Origin: Saturnia japonica
Lineage: Eukaryota; Arthropoda; Insecta; Lepidoptera; Saturniidae
Direction: 5' to 3'
DNA length: 64,000 nt
NCBI GenBank assembly: GCA_033032175.1
Contig: CM065320.1
Coordinates: 6,882,001-6,946,000 of the forward strand
Shown here: one piece after another, positions 46,605 to 58,800 of the stretch
Layout of the letters: every line of letters begins with the position of its first letter
Numbering within the stretch: the stretch's first letter is position 1
Position numbers and translations under genes: made by a program
Notes under the pieces: model-generated
Databases searched by the model: none
Told to the model about the DNA's origin: nothing
What the model saw: the letters and a program-made list of their open reading frames with translations, nothing else

Positions 46605-48085
46605 CTAAGCATTAAAAAAATCTGAAATCAATGTTGCTCTCTCAGTATAATTATTATCTTCAGCATGAGTTTCAACAGGAACTACCTCTTCAGTAGGAAT
46701 TTCCACCTCTGGAGGTATGTCATCTAAATTGTTTTGCCTACAAATATTATGCAACACAGCAGTTGCTATGATTACTGCATTGGCTCTTAATAGGCTCAAA
46801 CGCAAAGTCAGTGATACCACTGGAAATCTCCTCTTCCACACACCAAAACATCTAAAACAAAATAAATTAATTGAAGATCAGTTTATAAATTTTGAAATAC
46901 ATAATTATTTCTTATGCTATTATTAAAACTTTGGGATAAACATGTCTTTCAATGCAGTTCCTTGTTTGAATATGGGCTTCATTATAAAGTTGTTCACTCC
47001 TAGTTTCAGGGATTAATATGGGGGTTAACAAGTAAGGTTTTAAGGGATAAGCGCTGTCTCCAAGTAACCATCTGTTGCCATATAAACCACTTTCACACTG
47101 AGCTGAAAAAAGTATAATAATTATTTGGTAATTGGATTCCAATATTTACAGAAATAATCTTTATATTATGTAAATTTAAGAAATTATCTATAACATTACC
47201 TCTTAGTACTGAGTTATTAAATACAGTAGCATCATGAGCTGAACCCGGCCAACGGGCTACTACGTTCATGAAAAATAACTGAGCATTGCATACTGCTTGC
47301 ACATTTAAAGAAAAATAACCTTTACGATTTCTAAACTCCTCTCCCGTGTGTGAACCTATGAAAAATGAATAAGTTTAATTATATTACTTGATTAATTATG
47401 AAGGTATATATCTATCTATTTTAAAAGTGATGTTAAGATAATATTAACTTACATGGTGATTGAATTCTAATGTGTGTACCATCAACTGGACCGAGAACTC
47501 TAGGAAATCCAGCAATTCCATAAAAATCTTGTTCTGTGTTGCTATGTATATAAATATACTTGCTGTGTAGTTGTGCTATAGCATAACTGACATCTCTTAC
47601 TATGCGGCAAGCCGAAGCTTTTGAGACCCCAACAAAGTCAGCCACTGACAATAACATTGTGCCCAACGCATAAAATCTTAATGTCAATAGTAGCTGGTGC
47701 AGTGGAGGAATAGCATGATTCCTGAAAAAAAAATGTTTACTTACATACTTAGGTAGTTTAAAGTTATCCTTATTATAAACAGATGCATTTATGTAACTTG
47801 TTTATGTTTAAAATGAATATTTTGAAGAAAGAGAAAATGATGTACAAACCTGGATCCCTTCACTCTTAAATAAGGATATATTTCCTTCAGGATATGTTGG
47901 ACAGATGACTTATCCAGACGAAATCTGACTTGAAATTCATAATAATTTAGGGTATTGAAATGATCAATCCTTGTTTTGTAATTTCGTCGAATAACACCAC
48001 GTTCTTCATCACAGCTCGAGTCGCTCCAGTCCGACAACATTTGTAAATCACTCAACTCACTATCTGAAGTATTTAAACTAGACAT
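46605..48085 (-). CDS. PIF/Harbinger DDE transposase (five exons), HARBI1-like
   Basis: Exons (minus strand) 48085-47850, 47721-47453, 47355-47200, 47102-46946 and 46851-46605 join to 354 codons plus stop without interruption. A helix-turn-helix lies around residues 105-125 ('VADFVGVSKASACRIVRDV'). The DDE nuclease acids are Asp159 in 'VLGPVDGTHIRI', Asp210 in 'ARWPGSAHDATVF' and Glu272 in 'RNCIERCFGVWKRRF'; the family also expects 'GDSAYPLKPYLLTP', seen at 235-248. The C-terminus is acidic. Three introns have GT-AG ends. The fourth joins in frame only if the donor is at 46945-46944, which reads AC, not GT; the nearest GT (46942-46941) would shift the frame. So this copy is either splice-defective or uses an unusual site. 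The start at 48085 is chosen over an upstream Met at 48115 by N-terminal composition. Confidence 0.88.
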
Positions 48086-48489
48086 TGCAAAATAATAAAA
48101 TAAATTTATGTTCACAAAATCTGTTTATAGTTTTTTATAAAGAAACTATCAGGACTCGGCTCAGGTATTTGCGTTGCGTTTGCGACGTTTGCGTTCAACA
48201 TTGTTCACAACAAACAGTTGCGTTTTGTTAAAATTAGCACGTACGTCTAAAACTTTTTTTTTAATTGAAATAAATTATATTTTCGACAAAAAGAAAGAAT
48301 ATATAATTAAAGTAAGTAAATTTGTTAAATACAATTATCAATACTTTATTGAATATAAAAATATACTACAGTTTTTATTTGAATTCAAAATAAACTTGTC
48401 TGTAATAACGAAACGCAGCGAACGCCGAAGAGGGCTTCGGTAGGCGGATAACGGATAACCGTCCGTCGTTCGTAGCAGACGTAAAAAGT

Positions 48490-48582
48490 TATAGGAACGT
48501 CTGTAACGGCTCGTTGCGATAAATGCAAAAACGAATGGTAGCGCATGTACAACGACGACTCGTTGATTATAGGAACCGGGCA
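48490..48582 (-). promoter_or_regulatory. right end of Harbinger element with two subterminal motifs
   Basis: Includes the right terminal repeat (48568-48582) and inverted copies of gttcctata at 48490 and 48568. The stretch 48400-48580 is GC-richer, as is the left end, and lies upstream of the transposase gene, so it may also act as its promoter region. Confidence 0.6.
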
Positions 48583-48585
48583 TAA

Positions 48586-49896
48586 ATCGTTTCGATTTGA
48601 ACTAACGACTGTTAAATTGGTTTTCAACGGGCAATATTGTTTTAATTATAGCACACTGATGTATATTTTGTTTGTTATGTTTTTGGGTAATTGATTTTGA
48701 ATTAGAAAATTGGATTGTTACTCTTGAATACGATGCTTAGTTAAAAATTACTAAAGAATAACATAGGTACTATAATTTATATTCGATAATGCATTTGTAG
48801 TCAAGTTCTAACTTTAAATTAAATGTACCAGTTTTTTATTTCGCTTTATGAAACTTTAGTAATAGTTTTATTCTATTTTTTTCTATATATAAATAAAACT
48901 AAAGAAGTTTGCCGTTGTGTGCATACACGCAAAAACTACTGGATAGATTTTGATCAATTTATTTTTTTGTTTTACTCCTTAGATACTTAGTCCTTATCTA
49001 AAAAACTGTCGTGATATATTATTGATTCAATAAAAAGTTATAAATACTACGCGTTCAGTGATGTTTTCTTGTCGCGGTATCAGCAAGTGGTTTAATAAAC
49101 AAGTCGTACGTAAATAGAATAAGTATTTCGTTTTAAAATGAGGTGTTGAGATAATATTTATGTTACTAATATTTATGTAGGTCACTTAGGTCCCGAACGA
49201 TGAGATCGCTTTCCAACGTACGTTAAAAAAACGAGCAACTAAAAAAGTTACAAGTTATGCTTTTGTACATAGGTACTTTACACTTTTTAAACAAATTATT
49301 CGACATTATTTTATTCAACGCGTTTCAAAAGCTCACGCGATTAAAAATGGGGCTTATAATATTTTTTCATAATTATTTTACTTAGTTCTGCAAACAAAAT
49401 GGTTTTCTTCGATAAAGCCTGTATCTCAGTGTCATTGTTTTAATTCCATAGTCACTGGTTACAAAGCTTTGTTTGAAAATTGTGCATAACTTCTACAAAA
49501 TCAGCTCTCTGTTGTGTGTCTAAAAGCCGTTGTGCAAGAGGCACGTATATTCAACGTGGTGACGTCCAGTACGTTACGTAGTACGTTATAATAAAATCTT
49601 AGCTTATGCTAACATTTTTAAAATTTCTATTTAATGTTACTTCACACAACTTCACTAAAGATAGAATAAACGGATACAATAAAGCAGGTCAATGAATCTA
49701 TATTAATAAATCTGTAGTTGTGTTTGTATATGTTTGTTTAAAATTTAGTAATGGACATCTATTACGAAAAACACTGATCTCCAATAATTATGATCACGAA
49801 AATTGTTATTAATTCTCTACCGATTATGATTTTAAAAAATCACTGGAAGTATTATATGTTATTCTTCAATTAATAGACTAAATTTTCAATAATGCT
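48586..49896. other. anonymous DNA
   Basis: AT-rich. At 48890-48985 'ctatatataaataaaactaa' followed by 'acgcaaaaactactggatag' is a diverged member of the repeat-H type. No gene is seen. Confidence 0.4.
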
Positions 49897-49995
49897 TTCA
49901 TAACATACCATCACGCCTGTTTTCTCCGAAGGGTTAGGCAGAGGTGTACACTAATGTACACCCACAGTTCGCCGAGTATGTTTTGCTTAATGCTT
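49897..49995 (-). mobile_element. SINE family C tail, inverted
   Basis: 'cataccatcacgcctgtttt', 'ggcagaggtgtacactaatg' and 'gagtatgttttgctta' are the reverse complement of the family C tail at about 33080-33172. Confidence 0.65.
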
Positions 49996-50112
49996 TCAGA
50001 AATCATAAAATATAATTATAATTACGAGACGAAAAATATTACTGCATAACAAACAGTATGGAGCCGCGGGCACTATTAGTTAAAATTAAAATCAGAACAG
50101 ACAAAAAATAAG

Positions 50113-50284
50113 CTCAGATAATTGAGCAATTCTTGTATATGTAATTGGTTTCTCGGAAACGGCTCCTATGATTTTCATGAAACTTTGCATTTAGATATTT
50201 TTTTACATTCCAAGTTTACCTAGATAGGTGTTTTTCTTTTTTTGTTTATATGACACCGAGCACAGCTCGGTCGCCCAGATATTA
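50113..50284 (-). repeat. dispersed repeat, 'tctgggcgaccgag' family, full-length inverted copy
   Basis: Reads in reverse from 'taatatctgggcgaccgagc' at 50284 through 'acctatctaggtaaacttgg' to 'accaattacatatacaagaa'. A repeat head 'gagccgcgggcac' in the same orientation lies just left at 50060. Confidence 0.75.
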
Positions 50285-51159
50285 AGACATGATGCACAAA
50301 ATATAGTATATTTATCTTTCACTATATAATTTATAGTTGTTTGTGTAGACATCAGAATGTTATACGAGTAGGTTAACCACAGTTGACAGTTACACTTCTT
50401 ATTGCCATATCACACCACTATCTAGGTATATATAAGCTCGGACTTACGTATAAATATCTAGTTTACTATCTACTTAAGTATACGTATAGATATAACAATT
50501 CAACTTCTAATACATATTATTATGCGGTTCTTTAAGAATATTTGTATTAATTTAATTTTTAGGATTCTTACTTGGCAAAATGATTTGCTGAAGGACATTC
50601 AGACAGCTACAATTACGAACTATTAATAACCAGATAACAATAACTAATATAACCAGAAAAAATGATTACAACGTGTCTCAATATGTAAGAAATATACTAT
50701 TTATTCTGATCCATTAAAAAAAGTAATGTGATTTATAGTCACTATAGAAAACGTTTCTGAAAACAACAGAAAACATGTTTTTTTGCGATCAAGCAAAAAA
50801 TGATGGACCCAGAATTGTATGTATAAATTGCATACAAAGGAATATAAAAGGTACATGAATTAAAGCTTCGGGAACAAGCACGGAATCTGGAGGATTCAAG
50901 AGGTTACTACAATATTCATGAGCACAGGCGGTCGGCTATCGAGACACCCGGAGTTCTGCCTGCGAACACTATCTCACATTCGTACCGTTCCATCAATATA
51001 ACGAGTCGCTGACCTGAATTGTTTATTGACCACCTTTATACGTAATATTTGTTCGTTAAATTTCTTCGTTTTATGAGAAACCTTTTGTCATATCACCTAT
51101 ATTATACAATACTTAAATATAAAGCTGAATATGAGCTGATACATAGTAAATAAACATTA
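50285..51159. other. anonymous AT-rich DNA
   Basis: No gene is seen. Confidence 0.4.
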
Positions 51160-51345
51160 GTTATGCCCGCGGTTCCGCACGCGTTTGTTACACAGTAATA
51201 ATTTTCGTCTCGTAATTTTATTTTTGCTTATATTTTATTATTTCTGAAAGTAACTAAGTATTATACTTTCCGTGTACAAATTTTTATGGAGTTAAATCAC
51301 TTAAATCAAGGTATACAAACAGACACACAGCCAAAAAAGTAAATA
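51160..51345 (+). repeat. dispersed repeat B, interrupted by the Tigger element
   Basis: Head 'tatgcccgcggttccgcacg', then 'taattttcgtctcgtaattt', 'atttttgcttatattttatt' and 'gtatacaaacagacacacag'. The pogo/Tigger-like element begins at 51346, inside the typical end of this repeat, so the repeat was there first. Confidence 0.6.
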
Positions 51346-51366
51346 CAGTGTAAACTATTTATAACG
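51346..51366 (+). repeat. left terminal inverted repeat of Tigger-like element
   Basis: Twenty-one bases, 20 of them matching the reverse complement of 53328-53348. Confidence 0.9.
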
Positions 51367-51722
51367 TTATCCTTTATAACGATAAACTCCCTATAACGAA
51401 GAAGTGAGCCCAACTTGGTTGGATTGCGTTAAAACCCACATATTGAAACACTCTTTATAGCGATACGCCATTCTCTATTACGAAGAAATGTGTTCATATT
51501 TTTAGACAGTAAATATTTATTATCGGTATTATTTTTTATTATCAGGTAACAAAAGACTTTGAAGCTCAGGAAACATCCGAGGTCGGTCTAGCTTTTGTTA
51601 TCTTTAATTGCCTTGAACACGTGCAGTATGACGCATTGTTTTCTCGGAAGTGATGGTCTTCGACCAAGCATACTGGGTACCTATCGTATTATCAGTCGTA
51701 AACCTACTTTGAAACTGTTAAC

Positions 51723-53152
51723 ATGGCCAGTAAACGGAAAGCGATTAGTGTTGACGAAAAAGTTTGTGTGATACGTGCGATTGAAAAGGGAGAAAATAAA
51801 AATGACGTTGGAAGGCGTTTTGAACTAAATCAATCCACTGTTGCTACCATTTGGAAAAACCAAAAAACAATTCTACAGGCGGCGCTGGAAGGAAACTCTT
51901 CTAAAAAATTAAGAAAGCCAAAATTCTAAGACTTAGATCAGGCAATGTTGTCGTGGTTTAACAATCAGCGCCAGAATAATGTAACCATCTCGGTGCCAAT
52001 TGTAAAAGCTAAGGCTGAAAAGTTTGCCAACCAACTTGGCATAATTGACTGATGAATGTGAAGGTTGGCTCGGAAAATTTAAGCACCGTCACCAAATTAC
52101 GTACGGTATAATGAACGGAGAGGCGCGGGATGTCGATATGAATGTGACTAACAATTGGGTTAGTACAGTGTGGCCTAAATTAAAGATGAAGTACTCACCA
52201 GAAGACATTTTTAATGCAAATGAAACTGGCCTTTTTTTTCAAGTTTAAAATTCAAAGGGGAAAATGTGTTGGAGAAAAACGGTCTAAAGAGCGTATTACA
52301 GTTCTAGTGGCTGCCAATATGAGTGGCACAGAAAAAAGAAAGCTCTTAGTTATAGCCAAATCGAAAAACCCTCGGTGTTTCAAGAACATAAAACAGTTGC
52401 CAGTTACGTACAAAGCAAACAGGTCAGCTTGGATGACATCGCAGATTTTTGAAGAGGAAGTGAGAAAATGGGATACTGAATTAAAATCACGGAAAATCTT
52501 GCTTCTAGTAGACAATTGTCCTGCTCACCCAATCATATCTAATCTTCGAAACATAGAGTTAGCATTTTTCCCAGCTATTACAACCAGTATTTTACAACCA
52601 ATGGATCAGAGTGTAATTAAAAGCTTAAAGGGCCACTATAGACGGAAAATGTTGATGGATATGATCGAAACTGACGGCAAGGTCTCGATCAACATGCTAC
52701 AAGCAGTGAACTTCTTATCAAAAGCCTGGCAAGAGGTAACAGCAACCACTATCCAACATTCTTTTCGACATGCTGGATTATGTAGTAGCCAAGAAACGAA
52801 CCAATTTGTCAGTGAAGACAATCTACCACTGAGTGAATGGATAAGCCAGTTCAACATACCAAACAATTTTAACGAATATCTACAATCGTACGAAAATATA
52901 GATGAGGATGTAGCCACAATTGGTACACATACAGATGAACAAATTGTTGATTTAGTGTCAAAAAGTCAGGAAACACCCGATAATCAAGATGAAGAAGATG
53001 ATCAAGTGGACAAAGCCGAATCACCACCAACAATTCAACAAGCCCTAGATGCCGCTACGTTGGTAGAAATTTTTTTGTTGTTTAATCAAGACGATTCCAC
53101 CACATATCTAGATATGAATAGAATACATAAAATAATACAAAACAAGTACTGA
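51723..53152 (+). pseudogene. pogo/Tigger transposase pseudogene (CENP-B/Jerky related)
   Basis: Three frames together give the family layout. The N-terminus 'KRKAISVDEKVCVIRAIEKG' with 'STVATIWKNQKTIL' is the psq/CENP-B first DNA-binding domain. After an in-frame TAA at 51927 come 'LSWFNNQRQNNVTISVPIVK' and, past a frameshift near 52040, 'CEGWLGKFKHRHQI' (second CENP-B helix-turn-helix). The DDE_1 nuclease follows: 'IFNANETGLFF', 'LLLVDNCPAHP' and 'ILQPMDQSVIKSLKGHYRR'. A second frameshift lies in the eight-T run at 52230-52237. The first catalytic Asp, normally in 'NADET', is Asn here. With a stop, two frameshifts and this substitution the copy cannot make active transposase. The C-terminal 312 codons (52214-53152) remain open. 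Confidence 0.92.
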
Positions 53153-53327
53153 CATAGCAAAAAACGTCAGACAAAGTTATCAGACTATATGTGTAAACAA
53201 TAATTTATAAGAATTTATTATCTAAGACATACATATTAAAAATTCTTGTTAATTTGGTTGTTTTTTTGTTCACTCCATATAACTATAACTCTCTATAATG
53301 ACAAAAAATACTCAGTCCCTTGAGTTT

Positions 53328-53348
53328 CGTTATAAAGAGTTTACACTG
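53328..53348 (-). repeat. right terminal inverted repeat of Tigger-like element
   Basis: Ends 'ttataaagagtttacactg', followed by TA. Confidence 0.9.
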
Positions 53349-53350
53349 TA

Positions 53351-53783
53351 ATAGTTTCATTAAGTAAAACGTACTTTATACTTGGATTAAATTCACCAGA
53401 ATTACTAGATTTTATTCATTTTGCCGTTTGAAAGATATAATAAAAATTCTTGATATGAGCTTTTAACTATTTTAAGCGCCTTACTCAGCTTACAAATAGC
53501 TAGCAACTGGCATGCAGTTAATTAATAAATGCGCCATTGTTCAATTCAGAACATCGTTACATCTAAAATTCCGTAATTTATTTGCACTAGACATATCACA
53601 GGCCTAAGTTTAAATGAATACTTTACCAATCCATAGCGAGGAAATGGCATGACATAACATGAATTTATTTAGATCTTTACAATCCAATTTATATAAATAA
53701 CCAATCGCGGAAATTGGAAAAAACAAATGAAAAAAGTGTTTCTTTTTTTAAATTATTACTTCACTTTGATAGTGAGTACGCTT
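53351..53783. other. anonymous AT-rich DNA
   Basis: No gene is seen. Confidence 0.4.
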
Positions 53784-53828
53784 TATATATTCAATCTACA
53801 ACTAAATATGTTGTAGATTGAATATATA
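53784..53828. repeat. perfect hairpin, 19-bp arms and 7-base loop
   Basis: 'tatatattcaatctacaac' at 53784-53802 is the exact reverse complement of 53810-53828. It could be part of a small inverted-repeat element or a cruciform-forming site. Confidence 0.85.
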
Positions 53829-53839
53829 ATACTTTATAT

Positions 53840-53970
53840 CTTAAGGTGCTGTCATATCGGGAATCAATATTTTCAAATGAGTTTATCTCTATATCCATGG
53901 GTATTGAGATATATATATAGAGCTATAGATCTACGTAGAGCTTGTCGGATTAAAAAAACACAATAAAGAA
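53840..53970 (-). repeat. dispersed repeat E, inverted copy
   Basis: Reverse-strand blocks 'aatccgacaagctc', 'gagataaactcatttgaaaa' and 'tattgatt' correspond to the + copy at 23423-23530. It begins 12 bp after the hairpin. Confidence 0.6.
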
Positions 53971-55868
53971 TAATTCACTGCATTTAAAATTTTTATTGAA
54001 TGACTTTCGGATCAAAACATTATATCAATTTATTAATAATTTTTAAATCCCGTATTTCCGAAAAGAAAAGCTTGTTCATTTCACTCGGCGACCTCTGTCC
54101 ATAACTGCATACAACACTAGTAGGCCAGTACCCACTATCCACTACCCCAGTACCTTTCCGTATATTCATAATATTAATCTATGCCCATTGCGCAGTACCC
54201 ATAGAGTACCAATACCGCTCTGAACGAAATGGACGACGTATGTATGCCGCTTTCTTGCCTTGTTTTGAAAGTCTTAAAATAGAATTTTATCAAATAAAGC
54301 AAAGGTAAGCGTCGACTGCAGATGGAAAGGTTTCATAATGTTAAAATAAATTATTACGACAATGAGCTAAGGTGATAAATAAACCTTTTTGATGAATTAT
54401 GTACTTTCCTTGTTTCTTATAACTCTATTTATATAATAAAAAATAATACATCTATACTGAATACATAATGAAGCGGAAAATGTTTTTTGTTTATTTGTTT
54501 AAACACGCTAATCTCTGGAACTACCAGGCGGATTCGAAAAATTAATTTTTGTACAATATGTTAAAATAATATAATATGCTATGATAAGATGATATAATGC
54601 TATTTCACTATGTACAAATGCACATATTACATACCTTACTTTAATAAATTCTCAGTTATCGGAAAGTCACAGAACAATGAGTTTGTAGAATTCCGTAGTC
54701 AAATGTTTTTTTTTAAATCAAGAAACATGAAATAAACAAGGGACCTTTCAAAATGGTAAAAAGTAATAAAATATTACAGTGTGTTTGTGACATAAAAAGG
54801 TAAGTTTATTGATTTAAAATACATATTTGTTTTTTCATCGTATTTTGACTTAAAACGAAAAAGCAGCTTTAGCGTGGGTTATCAACTCGGCTACCGATAA
54901 TTCGCGCTAAACAAGAGGAAAGAAATGTAATGTTTTTCACACATGTGTCCTGCGGCAAGCACGACGGATCACTGAGTCACGGTCGTCTCTCATTGGCTGC
55001 CGGGATATCACGCGATCTATGATGCGTTCAGAAATGATCGTGCTACACAGCCTAATTTTCAATCGAAAATTCTCACGTTTCTTTACATTTTCTAAGAACA
55101 TTTAGCATGGTAATGTATTTTTAACACCATCAGGAAATAGAGATTTTAACGAACAAAAATTTCACCGAAATTAGGGTGCTTTTTCGATATTAAGTCTAAA
55201 TAAGGTGAAAAAATAAATAAATAAAATAAAAAAATACAGTGTTTTTGGGACATAAAAAGGCAACTTTTCACTAAATTATGTGAAAAAAAAAATCTTTTGT
55301 AAAAGGTAAAAATAAAAACCAAAAACCTCGTTATTTGAATTTTTCACATCAATTTTGAGGTTATGTAAAAAAGTGTAAACACAAAAGTTGTAGATCTTTT
55401 TATTACCTACATACAACTTTGACATTTACCTTTTTTTCATAGGACTTGTAGTTTTGCCGGAAATCGAGATAAACCCTTTTTAAACCCCCCCCCCCTCCCC
55501 CACTTCCCGACCTCTGATAAACCGCAAATCATTTTTCCTTTCATTTATGCTATATTCTCTTCCTTTTCCAATGGGTTTCATCATACTAAATTTTTTTTTG
55601 GTTTCAAAAATTATCGAACCTGGTCTAAAACTGCTTCTTCACAATTAAAAAATGCTTTGAAACATCATACTGGGTATAATGAATGAAGTACCCACATTTT
55701 CACATGAGCAGTTGTACATTCACTCTGAAAACAAAGTAGGATAAGTCAAAAATAGTAATTTAGTAATAGTAAATGTAGTTGAAACAGCTCGTAAAGTTAC
55801 CACGTTCGAAGAGACAGCAACTAACGAACCATGTGCATGTTTTCTCGCATTTATTTTCACTTTCGTAG
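53971..55868. other. anonymous DNA with short repeats
   Basis: A fragment of repeat H lies at 54451-54560 ('aaacacgctaatctctggaa'). The sequence 'tacagtgt' with 'gacataaaaaggtaa' near 54775 recurs near 55238. A GC-richer patch lies at 54860-55060 and a run of C (accccccccc) near 55487. No gene is recognised. Confidence 0.4.
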
Positions 55869-58800
55869 TGGAAACTTTGACTTAGAAAATGAATTAAGCC
55901 GAAGCCTGGCCACCAATGCCAATAATGACAAATTACAAGCCATAGTGGATGTTGATCAATCTATTGCAGATTTAGCAGCATGGTTTGATAAGATAAGCAT
56001 ATTTATCTACAATAATTACATATTTGCGCCAAATCGGCAAAATAAAAAAGGTCGAGAAAAGAGTCTCGCATAAATTAAATGACTAGTAGAGAAGTACACG
56101 CCTTGGGCTTTGCTTTGTGTTCATTAATCTAAATTTTAATTAACATGTTTTGGATCAAATTGTAACGTCTGACGAGAAATAGATTGTTTACAATAAAAGT
56201 ATACAAAAAATCAAATGATTAAATCCATATCACCGGAATAGAATAGTGGAGGCACTAGGCTTAGCGTGTTACCATCTTTGACCACGTTATCAAACTCTAG
56301 ATGAGATTGTGACCAAAACGTTAAAAACCTAAAGAATAAAAAAAACGTAAGTTACTGTAAGCGAGTCATGTTTGACGTGTATTTAGGTGTTTCTTTCTTC
56401 ATAACGCACATAGCCTCAAAACCAGTATTAAACTACAATTAAAAAATTTATACGTTTAATAAAAAGATTCTTCTGCTTCTTTCTGCAAAGTTGGAATACG
56501 TTAATTACATCTAAATTATGGGGGTCACTTTTGTCACCTATATTTTAGATGTTATTTTATTATTTTCAAACACATTTCGTATGTTTACCTTACAAGGTAC
56601 CTATAACAACGACTTGCCGATATAAATGAAGCTTCGCGCATGCAGCCGCGGTCGCGCGGTCGGCCGCGAGGTTATTGAGTGTAAATATGATTTTTATTTA
56701 GGCTTGTACATAAAAAAACAGGCCAAGGACTCTACAAGTAGTTTAGATGAACCATTTACCACTAGTGTATTCTGTATCTTCTTTAAGGTAAGTTATACAA
56801 TTTATTAGGCGCATAAAATTATTAATATAAAACAACAAATCATTCCTATTCTTTTTGGGTAACTTAAGATCAATTTTGCTTTGATAGTGATGCAACTAAA
56901 TTTAAGAACGTTACCACAAACTATAATATTAAATTATATTTTAGCCGATAAATTTTTATATATTATAGAGATGTAGGTACCAGTTTGAACTGCACTGAAA
57001 GTGCCAACCCACAAATTTGAAAGTTGGCCAAGTTGCATCCACAGTGGGTGTTTGCGGGTATCGCCGTGTCCCTCCGCCCACCCCGCTTATGTACCTTAAA
57101 ATTAAGTAAATATTATTCAAATTTTTTTAATTCTATTAACTATGTTGGCGAGATTTGGCGAAACTGACTAGTCATATGTAATGCAGTACCTAAGTTATAA
57201 AAAGTGCTCTGATAATAATATATTTACGTGAAATCCGAGATGAGATCAGAGAAACAAAGCAACCGTTATAGATCTAAAAGTATGTTGAAGTAAGAGATTG
57301 TTGACAGGCTTGAATAGATCTCACGTTTTGGTATAAGTAGTACATGGCGCCCTCGAGCTGGATGGAGCGAAGCCGACGTTTCCATACAGTGAATGACGCG
57401 CCTTGCCAGAACTCTATATCTAACAGTGCACTGGTCACGATATGATTTAGAGCATTATAATAATTATGTACCACAAGATAAATTGGAAATTAAAAAAAAC
57501 CGACACACGTTACCTACTCATTGAGACTATTTCAATGAGCTCAAACGCGATACCTCTTCTGTACGTTGGTGAGAAGTTGGGTATATTTCAGATGATGCTG
57601 CAGCATCAGGTCGACTACCATTAAAGTAACAGAATAACAAATTCCGACTCTATCAGGCCTGTCGAAAATGCTTATAATAATTTATCAATAAAAAAAGAGC
57701 TGATAACCTTAAAACGGCTGAACAGATTTTCCTGAATCATAGTTAAGAATTACTCTCGGTCTAGTCACAATTGTAACAAAAAAAAACTAAACCAAAATCT
57801 GTTTCGCCATTTTGGAGCTATGACGCCACAAACATTCACAGAGATACACCAAGGCACACTTTAGACTATAGCTTAAAAGACCTCTCTGTTTGTAAAAAGA
57901 AACTTATGTTTTTTGGTCTTTATATTCGCATCAGTTACTTGTGTGTTTTCAGGACCAAAATAATTACGTAGTTAATATAAATATTACCTATTTGTGCAAA
58001 TGAGTACATTATGTTAGTAGGTACCTCATTAAGGACGTTAATATCTTTTATCCACTAAATATTATCATGTACTTTTAAAACCCTAATAATATATTTTGTA
58101 ATAATACAGAATGTTACTCAATAATTGCGTAATATAAAAGGTTGCATGAAGCTATACTCACAAACTACTAACAAAAATTTAAGTAATCTACAAATGCATG
58201 GTATAAGTATATAGAGACGTATAATTTTACGATATTATACACCAGACAATTTTAATCTAAAATTCTCAGAATTACTTTATTTCTTGAACTGAATTGAACA
58301 TTTTCTAATATTGGTTTTTCCTTTGAAGCGCTTTGTTGAAAAAAGTTGAGCGCAGAATATGTAGCAACCTGAGCAAAATTTAGTCGTTGGCGTTTGCGCT
58401 CAAGCGAGCGAAGCGACTCCGTACAGGACCCGGGTAATTGAACTAATAAATCTACTCGTGTTACTGCACTCTCGACTCGCTTAGGATCAAGACGCAACCA
58501 TTAAACTTATACTCTTATTTAGACAGAAAAGTGTATATAAATTTTAACAATTGAAGAATTTTTACTTATATTCACTTCAGAATGCCTCCGTCACCTGACT
58601 TTCAAGTTTTAATAACAAGACAATTTTTAACAAAAAGAAAATCAGCTACAATAATTTTGAGGAGTTTTCGGACGTATCTTCGAAGTTCAAAATCCAAAAC
58701 ATATAAATATAATTAAAATGGACTCCACTCTTGAGGTATCCCCTCTCCAACGAAAAAATAATCATCCAAATCGGTCCCTAAACAAAGAAGTTATGGCTGA

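Larger units (their letters stand above)
44184..48582. mobile_element. complete PIF/Harbinger transposon with two genes
   Basis: The 4399-bp element is flanked by TAA on both sides (44181-44183 and 48583-48585), the three-base target duplication of this superfamily. Ends are short inverted repeats: left 'ccgccggttcctata', right (reverse complement) 'tgcccggttcctata', identical over the inner 11 of 15 bases. Inside lie a Myb/SANT-like gene on + (44540-45834) and a DDE transposase gene on - (46605-48085), convergent with their poly(A) signals facing each other. A younger repeat has inserted between them (45893-46375). Both genes have five exons whose joined frames are open. Confidence 0.95.
51346..53348 (+). 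mobile_element. pogo/Tigger-like transposon, full length but defective
   Basis: The 2003-bp element is bounded by 21-bp terminal inverted repeats: left 'cagtgtaaactatttataac', right (reverse complement) 'cagtgtaaactctttataac', one mismatch. TA lies on each side (51344-51345 and 53349-53350). Related 'tataacga' motifs repeat just inside both ends. It carries one degraded transposase gene. Confidence 0.92.

Noticed and set aside
48338..48627. Two overlapping minus-strand frames of about 80 codons near the right Harbinger end
   Set aside because: They lie across the transposon terminus and repeated subterminal sequence, upstream of the transposase; composition effects explain them.
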